64,000 nt of DNA from Drouetiella hepatica Uher 2000/2452 (GTDB taxonomy: Bacteria > Cyanobacteriota > Cyanobacteriia > Elainellales > Elainellaceae). Numbering within the stretch: the stretch's first letter is position 1; each line of letters begins with the position of its first letter. Positions 34,539-43,465 of the stretch are shown piece by piece. The position numbers and the translations under genes were made by a program. The notes under the pieces are model-generated. The model was not told where the DNA came from, searched no databases, and saw only the letters and a program-made list of their open reading frames with translations. Where the stretch lies: the NCBI GenBank assembly GCA_019359505.1, contig JAHHHD010000004.1, positions 1-64,000 of the forward strand, in the 5' to 3' direction.

Positions 34539-35882
34539 ATGGTCTTTAACAAGGCAGACAACAGGGGACTGCAAGCTCCGGCAAACGCAGTGAAAACGGT
34601 GGCAACCCTAGCCCTACTGCTGTTAGTGTTGCCTCTAAATCTCGCTTTGACCGCGATCGCTTTGCTCAGGGCACTCGTGGTGAGACCCTCTCGTAAGACG
34701 GTGGCGAATCCTAAAACAATTTTGGTCAGCGGTGGCAAGATGACGAAGGCGTTGCAGCTAGCCCGATCGTTTCATCAGGCAGGTCATCGGGTCATCCTAA
34801 TCGAATCGCATAAATATTGGCTAACGGGGCATCGTTTTTCTTGGGCAGTCGATCGCTTTTATACCGTACCTAATCCGCAGGCAAAGGACTATGCTGATGC
34901 GCTTCTGGCGATCGTGCAGAATGAGGGAGTAGATGTTTATATTCCGGTCTGTAGTCCAGTTGCCAGTCGTTATGATGCTGAAGCGAAGCAGACACTCTCA
35001 GCCTATTGTGAAGTCATGCATTTTGATCCGGAAACGGTTCAAAAACTAGATGACAAATATGAATTCTCTGTCATTGCAGCGTCACTAGGTCTCACTGTCC
35101 CTGATTCCTATCGCATTACCCAACCGCAGCAGGTAACGGACTTTGATTTTTCCAAGCAAGAGCGAAAATACATTCTCAAGAGCATTCCCTACGACTCTGT
35201 GCGACGACTAGACCTGACTCGGCTCCCCTGTGAAACACCTCTGAAAACAGCAGCATTTGTCAAGGATTTGCCCATCTCCGATCGCAATCCTTGGATCATG
35301 CAAGCGTTTATTCCGGGGCAAGAATACTGCACCCATAGCACCGTGCGCAATGGAGAATTGCAGATGCATTGTTGCTGTAAGTCATCAGCTTTTCAGATCA
35401 ATTATGAAAGGGTGGACAAGCCAGAAATCGAAGCGTGGGTTAGACAGTTTGTTGGCGGTTTAAATCTCACGGGGCAAGTTTCTTTTGATTTCATTCAGGC
35501 AGAGGATGGATCTGTTTATGCGATCGAATGTAATCCACGCACCCATTCAGCCATCACGATGTTTTATAACCATGCCGATGTGGCAAGGGCGTATTTAGAA
35601 AATGGCTTTCCCGTTATTCAACCCCTGAAGTCCAGTCGCCCAACTTATTGGATTTACCACGAAATCTGGCGATTGGTAACACAGCCGACCCAGATAAGGC
35701 AGCGCTTACAAATTATTTTTAGCGGCAAAGATGCCATTTTTGATTGGTCTGATCCACTCCCATTTTTAATGGTTCATCACGTGCAAATCCCCTGGCTATT
35801 GATCAAAAATTTGCGGCAGCTCAAAGGCTGGATTCGGATTGATTTTAATATTGGTAAGCTTGTCGAAATGGCAGGAGATTAA
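34539..35882 (+). CDS. mysC: ATP-grasp mycosporine-glycine synthase
   Basis: A 447-residue ATP-grasp ligase that joins glycine to 4-deoxygadusol to give mycosporine-glycine. Residues about 20-50 (TVATLALLLLVLPLNLALTAIALLRALVV) form an N-terminal hydrophobic helix, typical of MysC. The ATP-grasp core includes ILVSGGKMTKALQLARSFHQAG, YKYWLTGHRFSWAVDRFY-like sequence, YILKSIPYD, and the magnesium-binding FDFIQAEDGSVYAIECNPRTHSAI. It lies 86 bp after mysB and 2 bp before mysD. Confidence 0.93.
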   Translation: MVFNKADNRGLQAPANAVKTVATLALLLLVLPLNLALTAIALLRALVVRPSRKTVANPKTILVSGGKMTKALQLARSFHQAGHRVILIESHKYWLTGHRFSWAVDRFYTVPNPQAKDYADALLAIVQNEGVDVYIPVCSPVASRYDAEAKQTLSAYCEVMHFDPETVQKLDDKYEFSVIAASLGLTVPDSYRITQPQQVTDFDFSKQERKYILKSIPYDSVRRLDLTRLPCETPLKTAAFVKDLPISDRNPWIMQAFIPGQEYCTHSTVRNGELQMHCCCKSSAFQINYERVDKPEIEAWVRQFVGGLNLTGQVSFDFIQAEDGSVYAIECNPRTHSAITMFYNHADVARAYLENGFPVIQPLKSSRPTYWIYHEIWRLVTQPTQIRQRLQIIFSGKDAIFDWSDPLPFLMVHHVQIPWLLIKNLRQLKGWIRIDFNIGKLVEMAGD

Positions 35883-35884
35883 TT

Positions 35885-36907
35885 ATGGCACTGCGGGTTT
35901 TGCACTTGGTGGGGTCTGCGGTGAGCGAGTTTTACTGTGATCTATCGCGCCTTTATGCTCAAGATTGTTTGGAGTCGATCGCTAATCCGGCGTATGAATT
36001 TCATATTGCCTACATTACTCCCGATCGCCAATGGCGGTTTCCTGCTGATCTGAGTCATGAAGCGATCGCTACAGCTATTCCCCTACCCTTGGCTGAGGCT
36101 GTTCAAGTTTTGACCGCGCTCAAGATTGACGTGATGTTGCCCCAGATGTTTTGCATCCCCGGCATGACCTACTATCGAGCTTTATTTGATCTACTCAACA
36201 TTCCCTATCTTGGAAATACACCCGATGTCATGGCGTTGACCGCTAACAAAGCGAAAGCCAAAGCAGTTGTGGCAGCTGCAGGGGTGAGAGTACCTCAAGG
36301 AGAACTGCTTCGTCCTGGAATCTATCCTCAAATTATCCCTCCAGCAGTCATCAAACCTGTAGATGCAGACAATTCTCTAGGAGTGGCCTTGGTCAGAAAT
36401 GCCTCAGACTACGACACTGCCTTAAAGACAGCTTTTGCTTACGCAGATGAGGTGCTGGTAGAGAGATTTATTGAACTTGGTAGAGAAGTGAGATGCGGCA
36501 TTATCGTTCGGGATGGTCAGCTTGTTTGTCTGCCTTTGGAAGAGTACAGCTTGGACAAAGATCACAAGCCTATTCGGAACTACGACGATAAGATCAACCA
36601 GGACAAAAACGGTGACCTAAATCTGGTGGCTAAGGACAGTACCAAAGCTTGGATCGTTGCTCCAGACGACCCGATCACAGAACGGGTTGCGGATGCCGCT
36701 AAAAAATGTCACGGGGCTTTGGGCTGTCGGCATTACAGCCTGTTTGATTTCCGCATCGATCCAAGCGGGCAACCTTGGTTTCTGGAGGCAGGACTATACT
36801 GTTCTTTTGCTCAGAAAAGCGTGATTTCTATGATGGCAAAAGCATCTGGAATGGCTTTAGAGGAGCTTTTCCAGATAGTTTTAAATAATGCGCTTTACTT
36901 TAAATAA
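35885..36907 (+). CDS. mysD: D-Ala-D-Ala ligase-like MAA amino acid ligase
   Basis: A 340-residue ATP-grasp enzyme related to D-alanine-D-alanine ligase that adds a second amino acid, usually Ser or Thr, to mycosporine-glycine, giving shinorine or porphyra-334. Features: FCIPGMTYYRALFDLLNIPYLGNTPDVMALTANK, ATP-binding VIKPVDADNSLGVALV, EVLVERFIELGREVRCGI, and FDFRIDPSGQPWFLEAGLYCSF. The gene follows mysC by 2 bp. The amino acid preference cannot be read from the sequence by eye. Confidence 0.94.
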   Translation: MALRVLHLVGSAVSEFYCDLSRLYAQDCLESIANPAYEFHIAYITPDRQWRFPADLSHEAIATAIPLPLAEAVQVLTALKIDVMLPQMFCIPGMTYYRALFDLLNIPYLGNTPDVMALTANKAKAKAVVAAAGVRVPQGELLRPGIYPQIIPPAVIKPVDADNSLGVALVRNASDYDTALKTAFAYADEVLVERFIELGREVRCGIIVRDGQLVCLPLEEYSLDKDHKPIRNYDDKINQDKNGDLNLVAKDSTKAWIVAPDDPITERVADAAKKCHGALGCRHYSLFDFRIDPSGQPWFLEAGLYCSFAQKSVISMMAKASGMALEELFQIVLNNALYFK

Positions 36908-36957
36908 CGCAATTTAATCATGCGTCTCAACAGAAAAAAGGAAGACTCAGAGAATCC

Positions 36958-37302
36958 GTGAAAATTATCGCTCTTTTATTAACAATTTTCCTGCTCACAA
37001 TGCCGATCGCTCCTGCTGCCTCTGATCCGATCGGCGGCGTTTCAGGACTGGCTACAGGTGCAAAAGTCTTTGAAATTCACTGTGCAGGATGCCACGCTCA
37101 GGGGGGCAACATCGTGCGGCGAGGCAAAAATTTGAAGCTGAAGGCGCTCCAGAAAAATCAGGTGGACTCCCTAGAAGCGATCGCCACTCTGGTCACTCAG
37201 GGCAAAAACAATATGTCGGCATATCGCGATCGCCTCACCTCAGAGCAAATTCAGTCGGTCGCAGAGTATGTGCTAAACCAAGCACAGATAGGCTGGCGCT
37301 AG
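36958..37302 (+). CDS. petJ: Cytochrome c6-family protein
   Basis: A 114-residue exported class I cytochrome c. Signal peptide about 1-22; heme-binding CAGCH at about 42-46 (FEIHCAGCHAQGG); axial Met in KNNMSAYRDRLTSEQI; C-terminal VAEYVLNQAQIGW. This is the cytochrome c6 fold, which donates electrons to photosystem I. The variant spacing and GGNIVRRGKN loop suggest it could be a c6B/c6C-type paralogue rather than the main plastocyanin substitute. The start is GTG 36958. It is only 50 bp downstream of mysD on the same strand, so it may be read through from the MAA operon. Confidence 0.9.
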   Translation: MKIIALLLTIFLLTMPIAPAASDPIGGVSGLATGAKVFEIHCAGCHAQGGNIVRRGKNLKLKALQKNQVDSLEAIATLVTQGKNNMSAYRDRLTSEQIQSVAEYVLNQAQIGWR

Positions 37303-37334
37303 GCTAAACTATCGGCGGAAACTATTGGCGGAAA

Positions 37335-39506
37335 CTATCGGCGGAGCTGTTGTCGCCAGGTCTGAATGTCTTTCTGGGCAGCTCCGTATGCCCCCGTGCC
37401 TGGAGGAATACTTTCGGCAATGGCGATGGCGCTCGTGAGGCTAAACGGCGCCTGACTTTCAGCATTCTGGAGAATTTGGAAACTCCATTGTTCAATCATG
37501 CGATCGGCTTCGGATCTTTGCGGACTGTTGGCAGGAATTTGATCCGCAATTTGGATGGCAGATAGCAGCATGGGGGGCGTGCTGACGCGAGCGGCGCTAT
37601 AGGCTTGCTGCATTCGATCTAATCCTTCAGACTGACTGCTCCAGGTGCGGATATCAGCCTGAGCGTCATCATAGAGCGATCGCCCTTCCCGAATTTGCCC
37701 TGCCGTGGCAATCGCTGCCGAGAGATCGCCTTGGGCAGCAAGCTGACGGGCGCGCTCCAGATAGGGGCGGTCTTCAACTTGTTCGCTGCGCTGCGTCCAG
37801 TCTTGAATATTGGCTTCAGCCTCTCTCGACAAAGCCCGCCCGTCACCAATTTGGGAAGCTGTATCGATCGCAGCTCGAAGATTGCCCTGATTGGCAAATT
37901 GACGGGCGCGATCGAGCAGCGGCTGATCCTGCGCTTGCTGAATTCGATTCGTCCAATCGCGAATGAGCTGATCTGCCTGGTCATAGAGCGCGCGTCCGGC
38001 TCCGATACGGCTGGCTTCGTTGATGGCGCGCTGAAGCGAGGGCAAATCGCCAATGCTGGCAAACTGTTCGGCTCGATTCAGATAAGGGCGGTCTTCAATC
38101 GTTTGGATCGTTGCTGTCCAGCCGTCGATCGCGTCTTGGGCTTCCTTGCCGCGCGGATTGCTGGCAGGAACTTGCTGTGCTTCGGCAATGGCGGCAGATA
38201 AATCCCCAATGCTGCCGGGTTGGGCAAGCTGGCGGGCACGCTCTAGGTAGGCAATGTCCTGAATTTCTAATTGCCAGTTGGTAACGAGCTGCTGAGCCTT
38301 GCTGTAGAGAGGGCGATCGTTCTTTAGCTTCCGAGCCTGCTGGATGGCGGCTTGCAGATCATCTGATGTACCGCCCCAGCCCTGTGCCCTGGCTTGTGCC
38401 AAAGTATTGAAGTCCTGGATTTCGGCTTTGAGGTTGGCGCGCTCAGGAATTTGCTGAACAATGTTGGTCGCTCCTTTATAGTCGCGGCGATCGAGCGCTG
38501 CGTCTGCCAAATCCAGCATTTTCTGCCCCAGTTGAGAAGTGACGCTGGTTGCTTCTGAATACAGATGGCTGGTGGGCTTAATTTCCTCAACCAATTTCAT
38601 CGCCGCCAGCAGATTTTCCACGCCGCCCTGTTCAGCCAGCCCTTTGGCTTTATCCAGCTTGCCACCATCGACGCGCGTATCGGTAATCAAAGCACTGAGC
38701 TGCTTATATTTCGTAGTTTCCCAATATTTATTGCCCACGGATAACAGCCGAGTTGCCGTCAGAAAAGCTTGTTTCAGATCGTTCTGCCGCAGGTCTTCCT
38801 CAGCTTCTTGATAAATTGTTTCTGCCTTTGCCCAGAGAGTTTTCCAATCTTCGATCTGCTGAGTGACCAATCCATAGGCAGCGGTCTGAGCAGGAATTCT
38901 CCGAACGGTGCTAATCGCTTTTTCTAGTTCGCCATTCTGAAACGAGCCTTCCGCCAGCTTCAGAATCTCTTGTGACCAATCTTCGACGTTGCGATCGATT
39001 TCTGAGCGCAACGGATGATCCGAGGGCATATCGTTGACTAAATCGATCGCCTTGAGCAGAGACTCTACCGTGTGTTTACCTGCTAGCATCTGAGCGCAGT
39101 AGAGCCGCATAGACGCAGAGGCAGTCGGCAGAAAAATAGCTGGACAGTTGGGGCTATCTGGTAGGCTAAACAGGGTCAGAGCGGAGAAAATGCCTAACCC
39201 GCTAAAGGTGATCACGGATAGCGCACCCCAAAACTGCCAGTTTCGGGGCACCCACTGCGGCAGCGATAGGCTTTTGTCTTGCCCTGTAGGCGGGGATGGC
39301 AAACGCACAGGCTGCACGGCAACCCCGCCAGAGGAGGGTGAATGCTTGGCAGGGCGCGGATCTGTGAGACTAGGGGACTGAGCGGCTGGCATGTCCTGGG
39401 GCAAAGGAAATTTCAGCGGCGGGATTGATGAGTTTACTGGCTTCTGGGGAATTTTGCCCGACCTCTTTGGCGATCGTCGGTCTGGCTTTCCGTGTTTTCC
39501 GGTCAT
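37335..39506 (-). CDS. Repeat-rich membrane-anchored protein
   Basis: A 723-residue protein. A proline-rich basic N-terminus (about 1-85) is followed by one membrane helix (about 90-115, FWGALSVITFSGLGIFSAL) and a long helical region to the C-terminus. The region about 390-650 has near-regular repeats of about 65 residues of the form RPYL.RARQLA..GDLSAAI..A.QI..GR.LYD.A...I..W. This looks like a solenoid outside the membrane. Comparable cyanobacterial proteins are sometimes annotated as chromosome-segregation ATPases, but I see no P-loop. The function is unknown; a role in cell division or envelope organisation is a guess. Confidence 0.8.
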   Translation of the reverse strand: MTGKHGKPDRRSPKRSGKIPQKPVNSSIPPLKFPLPQDMPAAQSPSLTDPRPAKHSPSSGGVAVQPVRLPSPPTGQDKSLSLPQWVPRNWQFWGALSVITFSGLGIFSALTLFSLPDSPNCPAIFLPTASASMRLYCAQMLAGKHTVESLLKAIDLVNDMPSDHPLRSEIDRNVEDWSQEILKLAEGSFQNGELEKAISTVRRIPAQTAAYGLVTQQIEDWKTLWAKAETIYQEAEEDLRQNDLKQAFLTATRLLSVGNKYWETTKYKQLSALITDTRVDGGKLDKAKGLAEQGGVENLLAAMKLVEEIKPTSHLYSEATSVTSQLGQKMLDLADAALDRRDYKGATNIVQQIPERANLKAEIQDFNTLAQARAQGWGGTSDDLQAAIQQARKLKNDRPLYSKAQQLVTNWQLEIQDIAYLERARQLAQPGSIGDLSAAIAEAQQVPASNPRGKEAQDAIDGWTATIQTIEDRPYLNRAEQFASIGDLPSLQRAINEASRIGAGRALYDQADQLIRDWTNRIQQAQDQPLLDRARQFANQGNLRAAIDTASQIGDGRALSREAEANIQDWTQRSEQVEDRPYLERARQLAAQGDLSAAIATAGQIREGRSLYDDAQADIRTWSSQSEGLDRMQQAYSAARVSTPPMLLSAIQIADQIPANSPQRSEADRMIEQWSFQILQNAESQAPFSLTSAIAIAESIPPGTGAYGAAQKDIQTWRQQLRR

Positions 39507-39613
39507 ATCTTAAACCACTCCACAATGCAGCAACATTGGCTGCACCCCACACATCCTATCAAGTCTGGCTTAAAGCATATCAAGTCTGGCTCAAACCACC
39601 CCTTTATTCTTCT

Positions 39614-41515
39614 TCAACTTTTTTGCAGTTCCGCCAACTCTGCACCCAGCCAGCCTCTAAAGTTCTGCTGCTGGGCGATCGAGGGTTGCTCGATCGGAAC
39701 GATCTGATAGGCAGTCGGGCGAGGAAGGCTCAGGATGACGGAGCAGGTGCGCAGCTCGTCCTGGTGAAACAGGGTAACGCTGAGAATATCGCCCGGAGCA
39801 TAGTCCTTGAGGCGATCGCCCAGCTGGTCGGCTTTGACACGCCACCCATCGATCGCCAATAGCTCGTCTTCAGGATCAATGCCGCTTTGAGCTGCCGGAG
39901 AGCCGCTTTCCACAAACTTAATGACCTCTTTGCCATTCTCAGATTTTGCCACCAGCCCCAGGTAAGGCGGCAAGTGATCGAGGCTTTCGGGCTGCACCTG
40001 AAGTCCAAAAGGTTCCAGATATTCGTCAAAGGGCAGGTCGGCAGTAGTGTGGAGATAGCGGCTGAAGAACTCCGACAGATCAGTCTCGGCGACAGCGGCG
40101 ATCGTCTCCTCAAGCTGTTCTGGCATAAAGCCGATTTCAAGCTGACTGCCGCTATTATCCAAGCCAGAGTTATCCAAGCCAGAGTTATCTGAGCCAGATT
40201 GCCCAAACTGCCGCCATAGGCTGCGTAGCACATCATCCAGCGATCGTCCGTTGCCATGTTTGGCTCGAATCAGCAGATCTAGCAGCAGCGATACCATCTC
40301 TCCCTTGAGGTAATAGGAGATTTGACTGTTGTTGCTGTTGGCATCGCGGCGGTAGAGCTTGATCCAGGCATCAAAGCTGGATTCGCTTAGGGACTGCACC
40401 CGCCGTCCTGGAGTCGAGAGAAACTGCGAAATTTCTTTGCCCAGCAGCTTTAGGAAGGCTTTGACATCGTAGAGGCCTGCCCGTAAAGGAATTGTCAGAT
40501 CGTAGTAGCTGGTCGTGCCCTCGCTAAACCAGAGAGAAGGCGTGTAATTTTCGGCTTCATAGTCAAAAATCTCCAGCCCTTTAGGTCGAATCCGCTTGAT
40601 GTTCCACAGATGGAAAAACTCATGCGCCACGAGCTGCATAAAAGTGTTGTAGCGATCGTCTGTGCGAAAGCCCAGCCGCGAGTAGAGGAGCGTGCAGGAA
40701 TTCCTATGTTCTAAGCCGCCAAAACCCTGGCTTGCCAAATGCAGCAAAAATACATAGCGATCGTAGGGTAAGCCCCCAAAAATCTCAGCTTCGGCGGCTA
40801 TCACCTTCTGGGTGTCGGCAATCAGGCGATCGATCTTGAGGTTGCTGTGTCCCCAAATGGCAAACTGATGCGGCTTGCCCATTGCCTCAAATTCGTAGAG
40901 CTGATGGGTGCCAATCTCAAACGGGCTGTCTACGAGCGTATCAAAATCGGCTGCAAGGAAGGTATTCTCCTGAGCGGTCACAGGCGGCAGCGTCGTAGTT
41001 ATGCGCCATTCGGGAGGAGGGGCGATCGCCACTTGAATGGGCTGCTGTTCAAATCCAGGAATGAATAAAAACAGAGCTGCGCCATTGAAAAAGCCGTGAG
41101 TTGCGTCTAAGTGATTGGTGCGCACGGTCAGCTCATTGGCAAAAATGCGATAGCGGATTTCTATCTCGCTGGCTCCGTCTGCCTCGATCTGCCAGTGATT
41201 TTTGCTGCACTTATGCCAAGTGAGCTTGCTTTCTGCGGGGTCAATATCCTGACTGACAGTACCGTGACTGGCAGTACCGCGACTGGCAGTACCGTGGCTA
41301 GCCGTGAAATCTTGCAAGTGTCGTGCATACTCTCGTACCAGATAGGAACCGGGTGTCCAGACGGGCATTTTCAAGTCCAGCAGGTTGTACGACCAACCCT
41401 TCACCTGTAGAGTCACCTCAAACAGATGCGACTCTGGCTGAGGCATTGCCACCTGATATTGCATCTGCACGGTGCGAGGCAGAGCCGCAGGACGAGTTTG
41501 AGTTGCTTCTGTCAT
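39614..41515 (-). CDS. M61 family aminopeptidase with PDZ domain
   Basis: A 633-residue M61 glycyl-aminopeptidase-type metallopeptidase. Residues 1-190 form the N-terminal beta domain (YQVAMPQPESHLFEV, LKMPVWTPGSYLVREYARHL). The catalytic zinc site is HEFFHLWNIKRIRP, with the third ligand Glu downstream (WFSEGTTSYYD). A PDZ domain follows at about 520-620 (VESGSPAAQSGIDPEDELLAIDG). Two 15-bp tandem repeat tracts add low-complexity loops (GTASH-type near residue 60 and NSGLD-type near 445). No signal peptide is visible. ATG 41515 is preferred to an in-frame start at 41581, which would overlap the Crp-type gene. Confidence 0.9.
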   Translation of the reverse strand: MTEATQTRPAALPRTVQMQYQVAMPQPESHLFEVTLQVKGWSYNLLDLKMPVWTPGSYLVREYARHLQDFTASHGTASRGTASHGTVSQDIDPAESKLTWHKCSKNHWQIEADGASEIEIRYRIFANELTVRTNHLDATHGFFNGAALFLFIPGFEQQPIQVAIAPPPEWRITTTLPPVTAQENTFLAADFDTLVDSPFEIGTHQLYEFEAMGKPHQFAIWGHSNLKIDRLIADTQKVIAAEAEIFGGLPYDRYVFLLHLASQGFGGLEHRNSCTLLYSRLGFRTDDRYNTFMQLVAHEFFHLWNIKRIRPKGLEIFDYEAENYTPSLWFSEGTTSYYDLTIPLRAGLYDVKAFLKLLGKEISQFLSTPGRRVQSLSESSFDAWIKLYRRDANSNNSQISYYLKGEMVSLLLDLLIRAKHGNGRSLDDVLRSLWRQFGQSGSDNSGLDNSGLDNSGSQLEIGFMPEQLEETIAAVAETDLSEFFSRYLHTTADLPFDEYLEPFGLQVQPESLDHLPPYLGLVAKSENGKEVIKFVESGSPAAQSGIDPEDELLAIDGWRVKADQLGDRLKDYAPGDILSVTLFHQDELRTCSVILSLPRPTAYQIVPIEQPSIAQQQNFRGWLGAELAELQKS

Positions 41516-41552
41516 GAATACGGTAGTTTGATACGAAGAATTAGGGCATTCC

Positions 41553-42239
41553 CTATTGCATTTTCCCTGCCAGATGAGCAAGCTGCCGCATATTGACTAG
41601 GTAAATCGCTTGACTGCTGGGAGATACCCTGATCCAGCCTTTACTATGCAACTTTTCCATGATTTTGGCGGTTTCGTCTAGCGTAATGTCGCTGACATCT
41701 GCCAAGTCTCTAAAGGGGATGTTGTAAATTTCGGTGCCATGTTCACTAGGAAGCCCATAGCTTTCGCCCAGAGAGACGAGCGTGTTGGCAAGCTTGATGG
41801 CAGGCGGCTGGTGGCGCAACTGAAAGCGAAAATTGGTTTGGCGAAGTCGCCGCACCATGAGTTGTAGCATTCGATGATGCAGCTGAGAGTCTCTGAATAG
41901 CGTCTGGATAAACCTCTGCGCCGAAATGCTGAGGAGCTTGACGGAAGAAAGGGCAACCACATCAGTCGATCGCGGAGACTCATCCAGAATTGCCATTTCT
42001 CCAAAAAAATCGCCGCGTCCCAAAATCGCCAGCGTCGAGAAATCTTCCCCAGCATGGCGACGAACCTTAACCCAGCCCGACTCTACGAAATAGACCGCAT
42101 TTCCCCATGCGTCTTCCATGAGAATGGCTCTGTCTGCTGGATACTCATGCTCAACCGTGATGGAGAGCAACCACTCAACAGTTTCAGGACTCGCAGCATT
42201 GAAGAGCGGAAACAGTTCGCTAAAAACAGCAGTCTGCAT
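41553..42239 (-). CDS. Crp/Fnr-type transcriptional regulator
   Basis: A 228-residue protein with an N-terminal cyclic-nucleotide-binding-like domain (about 20-125; LGRGDFFGEMAILDESPRSTDVVAL is close to the cAMP-binding cassette FGE....RSA, with T in place of A) and a C-terminal winged helix (IPFRDLADVSDITLDETAKIMEKLHSKGWI). Ligand and targets are unknown. It is 37 bp upstream of the M61 peptidase gene on the same strand. The 450 bp upstream contain no other gene. Confidence 0.88.
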   Translation of the reverse strand: MQTAVFSELFPLFNAASPETVEWLLSITVEHEYPADRAILMEDAWGNAVYFVESGWVKVRRHAGEDFSTLAILGRGDFFGEMAILDESPRSTDVVALSSVKLLSISAQRFIQTLFRDSQLHHRMLQLMVRRLRQTNFRFQLRHQPPAIKLANTLVSLGESYGLPSEHGTEIYNIPFRDLADVSDITLDETAKIMEKLHSKGWIRVSPSSQAIYLVNMRQLAHLAGKMQ

Positions 42240-42691
42240 GAAAGTACTTTAGATGGAAACTAAGAAAACTATTCCTGTAAGCCTTTACCTGTATCCCTAT
42301 CTCCCCACAACCTGTGTCAGCAAACCTTGCCATTCACTAGCTCCGGTGACACCTTATCGGGCTTGGGAAATCTTGGGAAATCTGATGGCGAGATGGGAAG
42401 GACAGCGATCGCCTTCAGATCAAAATTTGAGAAGCTCAACCTTTGCATCTAGCCTATGCTACCCAAAAGTTTAAGAATGTCTTCATTTCTAAGCAGGGTT
42501 TTCAAGGAAGATCAGGTTGTCTGATCCTACAGATGAAGTCGAACTCCTCCAGAATATCACGCCAGATATAATGCCATGATCAACTCCAGACACTTGTCTA
42601 AATCTAATGAAGCCGATCGCCAAACATTCTTCCCTCACGATCTTCGGGGTATGATCGCACAGAAGGACGTAGGCAGGGCATTCGGGTATTG
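42240..42691. other. Gene-free spacer between Crp-type and ABC exporter genes
   Basis: About 450 bases with no supportable gene and no member of the repeat families. It holds the divergent promoters of the Crp-type regulator and the ABC-2 permease; I cannot locate them. Confidence 0.4.
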
Positions 42692-43465
42692 ATGAAGTAT
42701 TGGCAGGAAGCGCTTGCCGTGGCGCAACGAATTTTGTTGGAATTGTGCCGTAGACAGCGATCGCTATTTCTCTGGATCATGTTTCCTGTGTTTGTGCTGC
42801 TGCTCAATGGCTATATTCTCGCCGATCAGCCCCAGGCAACGCTTAAAGGAGCTTTTGAAGCAGCCGCGCCAATGACCTTGGTGGGAGCGGCTCTGTTTTT
42901 TAGCTGCTTGGGCGGCACGATCGCTACCGTGGTTTCCGAGCGGGAGCAGAAGACCTTGAAGCGGCTGTTTCTGACCCCCCTCAGCGGTCTGTCCTACTTT
43001 TGCGGAATTTTGATGGCTCATAGCTGCATTGGTATTGGACAAGCGCTATTGGTTTATGCAAGCGCTGCGTTTCTAGAAGCACGTTTCAATGGCTCCTTGT
43101 GGTTAGGCGGTTTCATTATCCTGCTCAGCATTGTTGCCTATGTGGGATTGGGGTTTACCCTCGGCACCCAAGTTGCCCGTCGGATTGAAGACGTTAATGC
43201 TTTGGTTGCGGCATTTGGGGTGCCCCTGCTGATGCTGGGCGGCGCATTTGTGCCTCTGAGCTTTTTGCCCACGCCACTACGACAGATCGCCAAATATAAC
43301 CCGGTTTATCACATGAATGAAGCGCTGACTGGAGTTTCAGCCGCAGGAGATGGCGTGGAAGCGATCGCTCCTCACCTCTATTTCTTGATCGGCTTTGCCC
43401 TGCTAATGGTGATCAGCAGCGGACTGGCCTACCGTCAGATGCTCACCCTCGAAAGGAGGCTATGA
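42692..43465 (+). CDS. ABC-2 type exporter permease
   Basis: A 257-residue membrane protein with about six helices of the ABC-2 (NodJ/DrrB-like) type. It starts MKYWQEALAVAQRILLELCRRQRSL and has the conserved region SEREQKTLKRLFLTPLSGLSYFCGIL and PLLMLGGAFVPLSFLPTPLRQIAKYNPVYHM. The ATPase gene begins at the base after its stop codon. A TTG one codon upstream (42689) is an alternative start. Substrate unknown (drug, lipid or polysaccharide). Confidence 0.88.
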   Translation: MKYWQEALAVAQRILLELCRRQRSLFLWIMFPVFVLLLNGYILADQPQATLKGAFEAAAPMTLVGAALFFSCLGGTIATVVSEREQKTLKRLFLTPLSGLSYFCGILMAHSCIGIGQALLVYASAAFLEARFNGSLWLGGFIILLSIVAYVGLGFTLGTQVARRIEDVNALVAAFGVPLLMLGGAFVPLSFLPTPLRQIAKYNPVYHMNEALTGVSAAGDGVEAIAPHLYFLIGFALLMVISSGLAYRQMLTLERRL

